In this document: positions 13,756 through 26,000 of the stretch, in pieces | How positions within the stretch are numbered: position 1 is the stretch's first letter | Layout of the letters: every line of letters starts with the position of its first letter | NCBI GenBank assembly: GCA_038030265.1 | Contig: CM075938.1 | Location: 23,971,009 to 24,035,008, forward strand | Reading direction: 5' to 3' | Origin: Corythucha ciliata | Taxonomy: Eukaryota; Arthropoda; Insecta; Hemiptera; Tingidae | DNA: 64,000 bases | The notes under the pieces: model-generated | Database searches by the model: none | What the model saw: only the letters and a program-made list of their open reading frames with translations | Told to the model about the DNA's origin: nothing | Position numbers and translations under genes: made by a program

Positions 13756-15588
13756 CGAGAGCTGGCGACAGTCCCATTCAACCGGAAGAATATAGTCACG
13801 AAAGGTATATGCAAAATGAGGGCATTTGACCCCCTATTTACGAGTCCGGAAGTCTGCCATGCTGTATCTGGGGCCTAAGGATTTTATGGCTAATTAAAGT
13901 CCTTAATTTGGGACATGAATTTAACCAGAAGAACATAGTCCTGAAACTAGTCTCATTCGAAAGGTTTTAGGGAGCTGATTACGAATATGATCGTCTGCCG
14001 CCGTCTGTCTGGGGCATTTGCCCTCAGTGGCTCGCCAAACTCACGAAATTCAGTAATAAACTTTAATTAACCGGAAGAACATAGTCCTGATACTAGTCTC
14101 ATTCGAAAGGTTTTAGGGAGCTCATTACGAATATGATCGTCTGCCTGGGGCACTTGCCCTCAGTGACCCGTCAAACTGCACAGAGGAAAAATGATTAACC
14201 GGAAGAATATAGTCGTGAAACTAGTCTCATTCGAAAGGTTTAATAGAGCTGATTACGAATACGATCGTCTTCCGCCGCCTGCCTGGGGCATTTGCCCTCA
14301 GTGGCCAGTCAAACTCCCTAAATCCGGGATATTAATTAACCGGAAGAACTAAATCCGGAAAATGGTCTTTTGCTTCAGGTTTTATGTGGCTGAATACGAC
14401 AATGATCGTCTGCTGGTGTCTGCCTGGGGCATTTGCCCTCTGTGGCTAGCTAAACTCACATAATTTGGGAAATTTTAATTAACCGGAAGAACATAGTCCT
14501 GAAACTGGTCTTATTCGATAGAATTTATGGGAATGATTACAAATATAGTCGTCTGGCGGCGTCAGCCTGGTGCATTTGCCCTCGGTGGCCGGTCAAACTT
14601 CCTACATCAGGGATATTACTCTTAACCGGAAGAACTAAGTCCGGAAAATGGTCTTATGCAACAGGTTTTATGTGGCTGAATACGAAAATGATTGTCTGCC
14701 GGTGTCTGCCTGGGGCACTTTCCCTCAGTGACCAGTCAAACTGCACAGAGGGATAATGATTAACCGGAAGAACATAGTCCTAAAACTAATCTCATTCGAA
14801 AGGTTTTTATCTCCACAAAACCTATCGAATAAGAACAGTTTCAGGACTGTGTTCTTCCGGTTAATTAAAATTTACCGAATTGCGTGAGTTTGGCGAACCA
14901 CAGAGGGCAAATGCCCCAGGCAGACGGCGGCAGACGATCATATTCGTAATCAGCTCCATAAAGCCTTTCGAATGAGACTAGTTTCAGGACTATTTTCTTC
15001 CGGTTAATCATTTTCCTCCGGTGCAGTTTGACTGACCACTAAGGGCAAGTGCCCCATGCAGACACCGGCAGACGATCATTTTCGTATTCAGCCACATGAA
15101 ACGCGTCGCAAAAGACCATTTTCCGGACTTAGTTCTTCCGGTTAATTAATATCCCTGTTTTAAGGAGTTTACTGGCCACCGAGGGCAAATGCTCCGGGCA
15201 GACGTTTATATTTGTAATCATCTCCATAAAACCTATCGAATAAGACCAGTTTCAGGACTATGTTCTTCCGGTTAATTAAAATTTACCGAACTACGTGAGT
15301 TTGGCGAGCCACAGAGGGCAAATGCCCCAGGCAGACGATCATATTCGTAATCAGCTCCATAAAACCTTTCGAATTAGACTACTTTCTGGTTATCATAGTC
15401 CAGAAATTAATCTTCTGGTTAAATGAATTTAATCTTCTGGTTAAATTCATGTCCCAAATTAAGGACTTTAATCAGCAGATACAGCATGGCTGACTTTCGG
15501 ACTCGTAAATAGGGGGTCAAATGCCATCATTTTGCACACCTTTAGTGACTATGTTCTTCCGGTTGAATGGGACTGTCGCTAGCTCTCG
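13756..15588. mobile_element. Satellite-armed foldback element, copy 1 (complete, 1.8 kb)
   Basis: The ends are inverted (CGAGAGCTGGCGACAGTCCC on the left; its near complement, ending in GCTAGCTCTCG, on the right). Next to each end is a unit with CCCTATTTACGAGTCCGGAAG. The arms are tandem arrays of 127-147 bp units. Six full units point right (starting near 13922, 14069, 14196, 14337, 14480 and 14623), then the array inverts near 14809 and runs back. Each unit carries AACCGGAAGAACATAGTCC, a GATCGTCTGCC word and the small palindrome GGGCATTTGCCC. Three unit variants alternate. There is no unique central gene, so the element is non-autonomous. Confidence 0.88.
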
Positions 15589-15635
15589 AACTATAAGGAC
15601 AAATTTCCATTCCTAGTTCAGATCATCAATTTGTG

Positions 15636-15820
15636 TAGGCCCATTTTGAGTGCCTACAAGAAGATCAAGAGCCATTCCCAAAAATTTTTTTTTGTTGTTC
15701 AGCTTAATTCACTTTTCCTATGCTAATCTATGAGGAAAGACAAATAAAAGTGGAATAGGCTGAAAAAAACATTCTTGGAATAGCTTTCGTATCTTCTTTT
15801 AGGCACTCAAAATGGGCCTA
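15636..15820. mobile_element. Palindromic MITE (TAGGCCCATTTTGAGTGCCT ends)
   Basis: The left arm TAGGCCCATTTTGAGTGCC plus AAGAAGATC pairs with the right arm GGCACTCAAAATGGGCCTA plus its upstream complement. It sits just right of the foldback element, inside the outer palindrome. Confidence 0.8.
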
Positions 15821-16769
15821 ATTGCCTAATTTTTTGATATAACAATGGATTTTTCTCAAAACAATGCGAAGGACAGGATTAAAATAAGCATGAAGTATTA
15901 AACTAAGTTACTTCATACAGTTTTGGAGGAATTCGCCAGGCGCTGGGAGCGCCATGGCTAATGTAGTCTAGCTTTGAACAGTTGTCAAAAACTGACGAAA
16001 CGACGAAAAACGTGAAAAAATCTATTATCTCGACTAGGAACGGAAATCGGACTCTAGGTCATAGGACATTTTTTCTTGCATTTTGGATTTATAATCACAT
16101 CCACGCGAAAATAAATTTTAGGCAATAGCGTCAGATTCAAATTGAGCTACTGCCTAAGATTTATTCCCGCGTGGATATTCTGTAGGACCATTATGTTTGA
16201 GTGCTACGGGTCTTGCAAAATAACCCTATCAATAAAATCTCGCTTTTTGGCGATATTACATATTTCTTGATTGGCTGTAGCTCCGAAAATAACAAACGTA
16301 GGACGCTCGGACTGGGCAAATTTAGTTGGCCCAGGTAGTAGGTCTATTCCCGAATTCAACAGTAGGTGTCGTCCCGGACTACTCCGAGCAGCACGAAATT
16401 TTGCAACCTCGCGGGTTATCATGTGAAATAACGCGAAAAAATAATGAAAGGTTAAGGTTAGTACTTTCAGTGATAATAGCGCAACTCCGGAATAGACCTA
16501 ATGTGTATCGTGGTCATGCTCGAAAAACGCTTTCTTCTGGTATTTTTGTTTTAAGAACCAAAAAAAGTGATGGAATTTCGTGAGTTGAGCACAAGGTTTT
16601 GAAGGTTGCAAACTTGAGTATAAACTACTCTCATTGGCCCTAACAACGTGAAAAAAAAAAAAAAAAACAATTAATGCATATTTGCGAAGTTTGATGTTTA
16701 TATTGACTGGCCTAATTGCCTCCACAATTTCATTATTTTTGGCAAAATAATAGGATCGCAGGGCTTCTC

Positions 16770-16920
16770 TTAAGCCGGATACACACATGCGGTACTTGCC
16801 AAGTAACTTTCAAAATATTCAATCAATTTCTAGCAATTGCCTAGAAACCAACCAGCTGAGAATTTCAAAAACGTGTTGCTCGTTACTCGGTAAGAACCAC
16901 ATGTGTGTATCCGGCTTTAC
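16770..16920. mobile_element. Palindromic MITE at a TTAA-like site (GCCGGATACACACATG ends)
   Basis: TTAA at 16770-16773 precedes GCCGGATACACACATGCGG. The right end is CATGTGTGTATCCGGC followed by TTTAC. The interior arms match weakly. Confidence 0.8.
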
Positions 16921-16986
16921 ATAGGGGCATTGCACCCAAAGTGCGGCCTCGTCACTTGTTTGACATGAGACCTATAGGGCCATTCA

Positions 16987-17130
16987 GTCCAGGGGCCGTA
17001 TTCCAAAGCCGTGTGAAAATGCCGCAAAAAAAAAAAACGGTTGCTATAGCGGGATAATGTTATTTCTTATTCGGCGTCCTTGGATCCCGCTTGCGATATT
17101 TTTTCCCGACCGTTCGGAATAAGCCCCCAG
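16987..17130. mobile_element. MITE relic with GGGGCCGTATTCC / GGAATAAGCCCC ends
   Basis: The left end GGGGCCGTATTCCAAAGCC opposes GTTCGGAATAAGCCCC. A phrase inside it (CGGCGTCCTTGGATCCCGCT) recurs near 46150, next to AGAATAGGCCCC. Confidence 0.6.
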
Positions 17131-18385
17131 TACTCCAGGCTCCATGCACTCAGTAAATAATTTTTAATATCATTGAGATGTGTCCCTTTTGTTTTCCTTT
17201 TTGTCCCGACATATATGGGTTTTTGAACATTTTGGCCACGACTTATCCAAATTTTCGAGTTGGCATCCCTAGGTACTTGGTGCTAATTGATCAGTCCTGA
17301 CTGGGTTCAGGATTGATCCTTGAAATGTTGCCAAAAACAAAAAAAGTGGCTAGGACAATGAATATCAGAGTACATGTTTGTAAACTATTGAAACCATGTT
17401 GGTCGTTGGATCGATCACTGTTCGAGATGAGGGACGAATCCGTATCTTAGGTACACATTACAACAAAACTGGGCTGAAAACGCAATTATTCTTTAGCAGC
17501 CTCGGAGTACTTATGTTCAGTGAGACATCCGCGAATGATTAAAATGTCTGTGATTTGAATGCGAATTCCAGCACCGATGCAGTTTTCACTCCCACGGCCC
17601 TCCAAACTTGCGCTCAAGGCCATTTTGGCCTTCTCCGTAGATCTCAACCCACACCCATTTATGACAACATAGGAACCTGACATCAGGGACTTATCGCAAA
17701 AAGAAATATAATGATCAGTACCTAGCACAGCCCTTTATAGAAAAATATAAGACAAGAAAAGAGGGAATTGACGTCAGTCCCGCACAGCTAGAGCGCTCAT
17801 ACTTATACTGAGCACGAGAGCGAGCCCTCAAATTACAATTCTAATCCATGCAAAACCAATACATGAAATTGAGTTTTAGACAGCAATATAAGCACCTGGG
17901 AACTGACACCTACTATCACCCAAATTCAAACTGAAATCATTCGAAATTAGAACATTGATCACTCACCTCTCACAAGAATGACGTTAAACTGAATGAGGGA
18001 AACAATATTCTTTTGTACGTCAAATTTACATATTGGCAGGGTTTCCGCAATTTAATTTTACCAGAGAAATAACAAATAATATCCACACCTCTGCCTTCTG
18101 TCGTTCTGATAAACTGAAACAAGGATGATCGACCGTGGTGGGGGTCTTTCGATGAGTTTGCGGAAGGGGAGAGGTGATAAAAATGATAAAAGTGCGTGAA
18201 GAAACAGCTGACGCGTGAAACGTCGCAGTTTTACTTGTGAGATAAACTTTTTTGTATTTACTTGAACATCCCGGCCGTCGACCGACCGAACGTCATGATG
18301 AAAATTTAATCAACTTCGTGGCTAATTATATCAACACGCTCTAGACGAGGACGAGGCCGTCAGCACTCGCGTTTCGAAGGAAGTT
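17131..18385. other. Intergenic and 5' flank of the PPM1L gene
   Basis: Contains a minus-strand open frame at 17728-17486 (80 codons, starting at GTG, ending EAAKE). Its composition looks protein-like, but I recognise no family and find no convincing exon context. The last 250 bases should include the promoter and 5' UTR of the phosphatase gene; no TATA box is obvious. Confidence 0.3.
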
Positions 18386-20090
18386 ATGGAAGACGAGCTC
18401 GAAGATCGACTTTTTTACCAAACTTACGTGTCTCATATGAAGTTGTTGTCAAGGTTGACCGTCGGCATTCCGCCGACTAATTTTGCCCAGCATTTAGCTC
18501 ACTTTTGTCGTCTTCTGCGGGTGTATTTAGTTAAACCAGAGGTTTTGATACTATCGGTTTGCTTCGTCCTTATCCTGTTCTATATTCAGGCGGTGGACGT
18601 CTGGAGTCGGAGTTTAGTTAACAAGTAAGTTTTCAATTATGCTGTCATTTCTAGTTCAACTTGATTTGATCGTTTAGAATACGACTTTCGGTGTCGGGAA
18701 CTGCCGGATCGTCCAAAGCTGCAAGGCTTCTTGGAGACTTGGACTCGTCTTCGACGTGGGAGATGCAGGAGGATAACGTTGCTGTGTACGCGGTTCAAGG
18801 GCGACGGCCACGAATGGAGGATCGATTTGTCGTTAATAAGAACTTAAGTGGAACTGGGGTAGATTTGTACGCGGTGTTCGACGGTCATGGTGGTGAGGTA
18901 AGTCGGGCTGCTTCAAATGTCGTACATTAATTTTCTTTGAAGAGTAAAAACCCTCCCCTTCTAGTTTGCAGCGAACTATGCTCGAGATAACTTGATAAAC
19001 AGTCTCAATAGCCGGATAATCGAGCTAAAGAAATTGATAGAAAAAGGACCAGTCAGAGAAGTGATTGGGAAACCACCACCCTCCCCAAGGAGCCAACGTA
19101 AGGCGTCGGTAGTTAATCTTGAGAGAAAACCAAGTTTTGGTAACAGTAAGAAACAGGGTTCCGTCGAAGAAGGGACCAAGAGAGGTGGTACAGTGACTGA
19201 TCCCCTACTTCTTGAAAAGATTGATTCCATAGCTAATCGTCAGATAACTCGTGAAGTCAGGAGGGGGTCCGAGTCCCCTGCACCAGGGCCCGCGCCACCT
19301 CTGTCATCTTACATCGACAATACAACGTCTAGCATTAATTTCGGGAAACTCCTCACGGACGAGGTACTTGCGGCTGACCGCCTCTTAGTACAAGCTGCCA
19401 AGAAGAATTTTGACGTAGCCGGCACCACGGCTCTTATTGCCATTATCGAAGGTTCTAAACTTGTCGTCGCCAATGTAGGGGATTCCCGCGGAGTTATGTG
19501 TGACTTCAAGGGCCGAGCGATACCGCTCTCATTCGACCACAAACCGCAACAGGTTGGTCTTTTGACTTTTGCATTTGTTTGAAGAATAATTGGGATTTGC
19601 ATTTGTCGTGTTCAAAATAAAAGTTGTTTCCCCTATATGATTTTAGAGTCGAGAGAAGAAAAGAATCGAAGAAGCTGGAGGCTCGGTATCATTCGATGGT
19701 GTCTGGCGGGTAAGCGGCATCCTCGCCACATCCAGAGCCATGGGAGATTATCCTCTGAAAGATCGAAGGCTCGTTATTGCTGACCCTGATGTCATTACAT
19801 TTGATCTGAGCGACCATCGACCCGAATTTTTAATGCTAGCCTCCGACGGACTTTGGGATACCTTCTCGAATGAAGAAGCAGTCGCGTTTGTCAGGTAAAC
19901 TCCTGCTCGAGGTTGCGTTTGCCTCCCTGCTCTAATTATACAAACTTGACGAACCAGATCGAGGTTATTAAGTGAACCACATTTTGGTGCCAAATCCATC
20001 ACGCTCCAGTCCTTTTACCGAGGATCACTGGACAACATCACTGTCCTCGTCATCAACTTATCGAATCACATTTGGCCCAGCAGTTCCTGA
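18386..20090 (+). CDS. PPM1L: PPM1L-type protein phosphatase 2C, membrane-anchored (5 exons, complete)
   Basis: Mn/Mg-dependent Ser/Thr phosphatase. The mammalian orthologue sits in the ER membrane and acts on CERT and on the ASK1/TAK1 stress kinases (family knowledge). Exons 18386-18624, 18678-18897, 18965-19552, 19647-19894 and 19958-20090 join in phase to 475 residues. Residues 52-70 form a hydrophobic membrane segment, as in vertebrate PPM1L. PP2C motifs in order are QGRRPRMEDRF, FDGHGGE (148-153), FDVAGTTALIA, VANVGDSRGV, FDHKPQ, GILATSRAMGDYPL, LASDGLWD, EPHFGAKSI and DNITVLV, so the metal-binding aspartates are all present. It is about 115 residues longer than the human protein. Much of the excess is a Ser/Lys/Pro-rich insertion in exon 3 between the DGHGG motif and the GTTALIA strand. 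The ATG is the first in frame in this exon. Confidence 0.95.
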
Positions 20091-20661
20091 AAGAATTGTT
20101 CTTAGGACACGGACTGATTTTGCTTCCAACAATCTCAGTTGTTTGCGTTGATATTTGTTCCTCATGGCCACTAATTTGTTGCACAAAGGAGCGATGTTTT
20201 GATCCCGCAAGTATGATACAATTTTTCTATTGATACGAACCGCCTCCCCTGAATCCTTATATTGTTACAACATTTTTCCTGAAAAAAACAAAGTGTTGCC
20301 AAATTTTTTAAACGTACCTGTTAAAAACAATGGTTGTGTTTAAAGCATTGACAAAATACGTTATATTAAGTCGCGTATACATATTAAGAGGCAAGCAATC
20401 GAGGGTATGCGTTTCCAGAGGCAATAAGGCAGAGCGTCCAATGCTTCGTATCCGAGGCGAGGCAGCGAACCGTGCGAAAAAACAAGCCCGCGCCGAATAC
20501 GAATGAGCCGGCGCGGTGTTTGGTGCCGGTACATCAGAGGGGTTCGCGCGTGCGCCTTACAGTTTGTTGGCAGGGTTAAAAAGTTAAGGCCCACCGCACG
20601 CCGTTGCGTTCCTTCAGCCTTTTTTTCGTTCGTTCCTATTTGATTCCAACCACTGTTGAAG

Positions 20662-20667
20662 AATAAA
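20662..20667 (+). terminator. Possible polyA signal of the PPM1L gene
   Basis: AATAAA about 570 bases after the stop codon, followed by a GTTATTCTTGCTT stretch. No nearer canonical hexamer is obvious. Confidence 0.4.
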
Positions 20668-20800
20668 TGTTATTCTTGCTTCATTGACCTATTGCATCGC
20701 GTCATTATGAACTGGACCAATAATGAAACTATTTCTTTCATTTCCGAGTACAGCAAGTGAAAAATTTTTTGGAGATAAGATGTAGCACTATTCTGTTCTT

Positions 20801-20990
20801 TAGGTCTGTCGTCCACTGGAAGCGTTTTCGAGCGGTGCTACAACGCGTGACAACGATCGTACACCCCAAAGACTCAAATTGAATGTGACATCGTCCACTG
20901 CTGGCTTAGCTGTAGTGAATTCAATTTAAGTCATTTTGTATGTACGCTCAATGTAGCGCCGCTCGAAAACGCTTCCAATTGACGACCTAA
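20801..20990. mobile_element. Palindromic MITE (GTCGTCCACTGGAAGCG ends)
   Basis: TTAGGTCTGTCGTCCACTGG with GAAGCGTTTTCGAGCGG on the left opposes CGCTCGAAAACGCTTCC and GACGACCTAA on the right. Confidence 0.8.
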
Positions 20991-20999
20991 ATAATTTGG

Positions 21000-23070
21000 T
21001 TGTCGACATTCGTATTTTTTGCCTCGGTGAACAGCCTTTAGTGCTTAAGGTGGCTAACGCATGCCTCGTTTGCTTGTCTCAGACATGCGTATACATATAC
21101 ACACGTTTATGTGTGCTGCAAAACGCAAAGCACTTGATGTGATCATGAATTGCTCATCCCAAAAACAATTTTATCGAGATAAAATTTATGAATACGTATG
21201 TTTTGGGTGCTTTCAGTGTATCGTGGTTAGATGGTTGTTTCTATTTTCTTTGTTTCATTTTACTTGTTGATTGAGTTGTTATTGTTAACATAAAGTCTTC
21301 ATCAATAATTTATTCTTCTTCTTCTTCGTTGTCATAATAACAACGTTCGTTGTATAATTTTGTGCTAGGGCTGTGGAGGTCCGCCTAGATGATCGCTTCT
21401 GCGTCTTTCTTATTTTCTAGCGAGGCCAACGTGTTGGCTATTACGGGAACCCAGTGGCGGATCTGGGATTTTATCTTGGGAGGGGTTCCACCATGAATCC
21501 CTCTACTCTTTCTTTTTATGAAACAATGTTCCAGCCATTAGGCGTCCAACATGCTTCGCCAGGCCACCTCCTTCTTTCAATCAAGTGTACCCGCTAATTA
21601 GTGTGTTTTCTCAATTTTAGGAGCGCATTTTAGCCGGGAATCAGCGTTTTTCTTTATTTTATCCATTTTTGGCGCGAATTAGGTACTGCACCGCGTTTCT
21701 TCAGTTTTAGCAGTGGATTTTCTCAAATTGATACGCGAATTAGCTTCTCCCCCCCCCCCCATTTTAGCTGTGAATGAGAGATTTTTCTCAATTTTAACAG
21801 CTTTCATTCAATTTTTGAAAAATTGTCACGGGGGGAGGGGTATTCAATTACTTGATTTATTGCATATATATGGTTTTATAGTTGAACCAAACTCTGATGG
21901 AATTTTTGAACAACATTTCCAGATGTAAATGAACCTAGTCATATGTAAAACAAATTGGTTTTATTGATTTTTAGGTTCCATTAGAATGTGGTTCAACTAT
22001 AATTAGTTAACTGGTCTTTCATTTATACATCGAGTGTGTTGAGAATGAGAGGCCTCGTTATGAGATGCATATAACATTTAATGTTTCGGACTTTTGCCCT
22101 GAAGATGCTAGTATCGCAGCGAAACGTAGGCTGAAATAAAATAATTGTGGAACTCGACGGGTGTTTGGCATTTCCTTCACGTATACATATCAAACTGGAA
22201 AATAAATAATACCAAACTAAATTTTACCAATAAATGGGAATAACACAAAATGCTTGACATCAGTTCAATAATTTTCTCGTGAGACTCCTTAAAAAGTGGG
22301 GGGAGGGGAAATAATTAAAAATTACGCGGGATGAGTCTCGAAATAAAATGGGGAGAAACTTGGCGGGCCGGGCCTCGGGCTTTTTCAAAAAACAAAACGG
22401 GTCGCATTACAAACTGCGGGCAGGCCTGAACAAAAAGGCCCGTGCGGGACTCTAACTTCTGTAACTATGTGCATTAGACCGTGCGCCAAACCGGTTAGTT
22501 CTGAGATTTATTGGGGAAGGGGCTATGGCTTTAGCCCTCTTAGTTGTTCGAATTAACCCCTTTCCTCCTCCACACAAATTAATCACTTCAAGCAAGCCTC
22601 CTGTGCCCGTTTCGTCTTTGAACGATCTCTCCCAGCCATGAGGGGACCCAAGACCTATTTGAAAAGCACGATGCTCAGGACTGCCCTGCCCCCTCCCCAA
22701 GCTGAAGGGCGCCCTCGCCCCTTCCCGGACCGACGACACTTGACGAAATATCAAAGCCACGAATCATCCATCTTATGACCACGAAATTTGGGATTGAAAG
22801 AGCTTCTGGCTTCTGCTATTCATGTCAACGCGTGCAACAAAGCAGAACTCGGTGCTTTTTACTGTTACTTCAGGAGGGCAAGACATTTTCATTTGGCTAC
22901 GGTTCGACAGTTCAGAATGGGTTTTAAATAAAAGCGCAGCTTACGAAAGGAGCATTTTTTTTTACAATGCCTAGGTTTAAAATAAATTATAATAAATGTA
23001 CAAAATTTCAAGGGCTGCACACTCCTAGAATTCGGCTAATACGTAAAATATATAAAAAAATTCAAAGTGT
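21000..23070. other. Intergenic between the convergent PPM1L and ZAD-ZNF genes
   Basis: No gene recognised. It holds a GGCGGATCTGGG / G-rich repeat fragment (21451-21490), a poly-C run near 21750, and an inverted pair at 21876-22007 (TATAGTTGAACCA and TGGTTCAACTATA). Part of 22780-23070 should be 3' UTR of the minus-strand zinc-finger gene. Confidence 0.45.
21876..22007. repeat. Inverted repeat, probable MITE (TTATAGTTGAACCA ends)
   Basis: The left TTATAGTTGAACCAAACTCT..ATGGAA pairs with the right TTCCAT..GTGGTTCAACTATAA. The element is 132 bp and non-coding. Confidence 0.7.
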
Positions 23071-26000
23071 TCACTGGTGAACAATGTTAAACCACTGGTG
23101 ACTGTCGCCGGACTCAGGGATGGCAATGTGGACAAGTTGCACTGATCCGTCGGTTGGAGTTCCTGAAATTTGAGCGAATGTTAACATCATGAATATTCAA
23201 GGACACGGACATTTGCGAACCTTCAGAAGTTTCAACGGTAAATTCAGTGCCGTCGTCCGCATGGTGCCGTCCAGCGGGTATCACCAACGGCTGCCCTTCA
23301 ACGGCCATGCCTTCTGTGATGGTCGCACCGTCGTCCAATTCCAAAGTCTCGCCGTCGGCGAATTGAACTTGACCATCGATAATCAAATGACCCACTTCTT
23401 CGGAGTATTGCCCGTCTGTTATGATCGTTTCCTCGGCAGGCTCAACGCGCGAGCTTCCAGCTGTGAGACGTCGATTTCCACCGCTGTCACCTTGTCGAAT
23501 TATAACATGTTCCTTGAGCTCGCTGATAAACATTTTAGAGTCAACGTTGACGTCCTCCTTGAAATTAACAAACATTTTATTTTAGTTTTTTAAACACACA
23601 CAAACAAAAAACGATAGACACTTACTTCTAGTTCAATAGTTTCACCTTGGGGAATTATCATTTCAACTTGTTCACTCTGAAGTTCAGTCGTAACGACATC
23701 GTCCTCGGAAGTCAGACGAGGTTGGTTCACAACAATAGTGTCATTCACATGACCCTGAAAGCAGCCAAAGTTATGTTATTTTAACCCGATTTACCTAAAT
23801 CTACCTTATTACCTGAGCATGCATGTGATTGTAAAGCTGTGGTTTCCTCATGAATCCCATGCCACATACAAGACATTCGTACGGCTTTTTGTCACTGTGT
23901 ACGAATCTATGGGCGTTTCTATTGTCACGGCTGTTGAAAGCCTTGCCACAGACTTCACAAGCGTAGGGCTTTTCTCCCGTGTGTATCCGCCGGTGTTTTT
24001 TGAAATGTTCCGGATATATAAAAGTTGCGCTACATATTTGACACTTGTACGGTCGCTCGCCCGTGTGAGCCGCTTTGATGTGATAGTCGAGAAGACGGCG
24101 CCTCTTGAACGCCTTGCCACATTCAACGCATTGATGGCGCTTGTCGTCGTAATGTGTGGCGCGTTTGTGTGACTGCAGGTTGCTTCTTTGTCTAAAATTT
24201 CAAACGTGTTTAATGTGCTCTGATCATTTCAGAGAATGATGATCTTTCATACCCAAATGTAGACCCACAGAATTCACACTGATACGGCTTTTCACCTGTA
24301 TGAGTCCTCTCATGGTCACGTATTTCCGCCTTCCTGGCAAAAGATTTACCACAAATTCTGCATCCGAATGGTTTATAACCCTTGTGAATGACAGTGTGAA
24401 CCTCAAGGTTTCTTGCCGAGCTAAACGTTTTGCCTAATGGGTCAATCAAGAGAGGCCTCATTATTCAAATTACATGAATAAAGACAAAATCACATTCGTC
24501 AACGTACCACATTGGTTGCACGAAAAAGATTTTACCGCTACATGCGTCTTTTCGTGTTGAGCAAGATTCTGTTCGGTGAGGAAAGTTTTCGAACATTGGG
24601 AACATTTAAAGGGACGATCACGGTCCGAATGAGTCTTTTCATGCGCTTTGGCCGAATATCTTGATGCAAATTCTTTGCCACACTCAGTGCATTTAAAGGG
24701 CCGGGATCCAGTGTGAACGTTCATGTGCTCCTCCAGCAGGGCTTTCGATCTATACAAGCATATTTTTTTTATTGTTGTTGTTTTATGTATTTTTTTAAGG
24801 GTACCGGGCTGAAACCCGGAAGTGCCAAACACTATTTTGGGTTAATACTCCATAATCTGATCAGCTGAACATTTCGCACCCACACTACGCGGGCATTTCA
24901 GTCGATGCGCGGTTTGTTGTGCGCACATCGCTGGGAACGCTCACACGAAGCTGAGTGCGCGGTGTCCAGTGCCCGTATGACGAAGTGGGACAGTTGCGGT
25001 ATTCGAACCCAGGCACGCTGGGAACAAAGAACGCACTGTAGCCACTACACCATAGAGGTACGCACTGTACAAACATAGTCAAGTGAAACGACAGAACGAC
25101 ACCAGCAAAGGAAGTCAGAGATAGAACTACAATGTTCAATTACAACCATCGTTTCCTCCCAGTAAGCCATATCTCTGCGTTCCAATGGGAGTACCATTTT
25201 TAGAAATAAAACCTGTACTTACGTAAATGTTTTTTCACACGAGTCACAAGGGTGATTTTTATGGACCACATGCATTCTTTTATGAACGCAAAATAACCTC
25301 AAATTGTTAAATACTCGTTGGCACACGTTGCATTGAAATTCACCCTCTTCGTTCGCGACATGTTCGTCAAAATGTGCCGACATTTCAGATCTTTTCAGAA
25401 ACTCCATTCCACACATATCACAGATGTATATACGGATGTTATGTATGTCCTTCATGTGCGTAATAAGAGCACGAGCTTCACCCTGTACTTTTTCTTCGGC
25501 AGGGCAGAGTAAGCACGTATACATTTTTCCTTGTCGACTGATTATCTGTCAAAAAAGTTGAACATAATCCAAGATGAGGGTTGATTCAAACAGAATCCTG
25601 AAACCCCTTCCAATCACATTGCACCTTCACTTTGGCACATAAATTCTGGTCGGATTTCCGCGCAAATCTTGGTTTCATTTTAATCTATGGCCAAAGTTGA
25701 ACGGAGGTTTATAGTTATTTTAGGACCAAAATCAGAAAAAATAAAAACTAGCACGCGTGGAACGTAGAATTTCCTTGATATTAAATTGGGACATGAATTC
25801 AGGATTGGTTTACTAATAGGGCAAAGACGTGAGTGCCAATGTACACGGGCGTGGTGACTAGAGGGAATTGATGAGTCACGTGTACGAACCATTTGAGGGA
25901 TGACGTTGGGGATTTCACTTTGCCTTGTCCTGACCTTCCGCCGTGCCACCTGAGGTCGAGCCTGAGTATCGTCCGTGCTTCCATCGTAAGTGTCCCCGCC

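Larger units (their letters stand above)
13277..16714. mobile_element. Outer long-inverted-repeat element (about 3.4 kb) carrying nested insertions
   Basis: The left arm (13277-13755) and right arm (about 16046-16714) are complementary over several hundred bases. Matching landmarks are GACCAGTGGATATAGACACC with a diverged match near 16700; TGTTAGGACCAATGAGAGTA with its complement at 16620-16645; GCTTTCTTCTGGTATTTTTG with its complement at 13470; and CTCGCTTTTTGGCG with its complement at 13610. The palindrome is broken at 13756, where a foldback element is inserted. No protein is recognisable. Confidence 0.75.

Noticed and set aside
13756..15588. CRISPR-like regular repeats
   Set aside because: Units are 127-147 bp, contiguous and partly inverted, with no spacers, in a eukaryotic context. 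They are arms of a foldback element.
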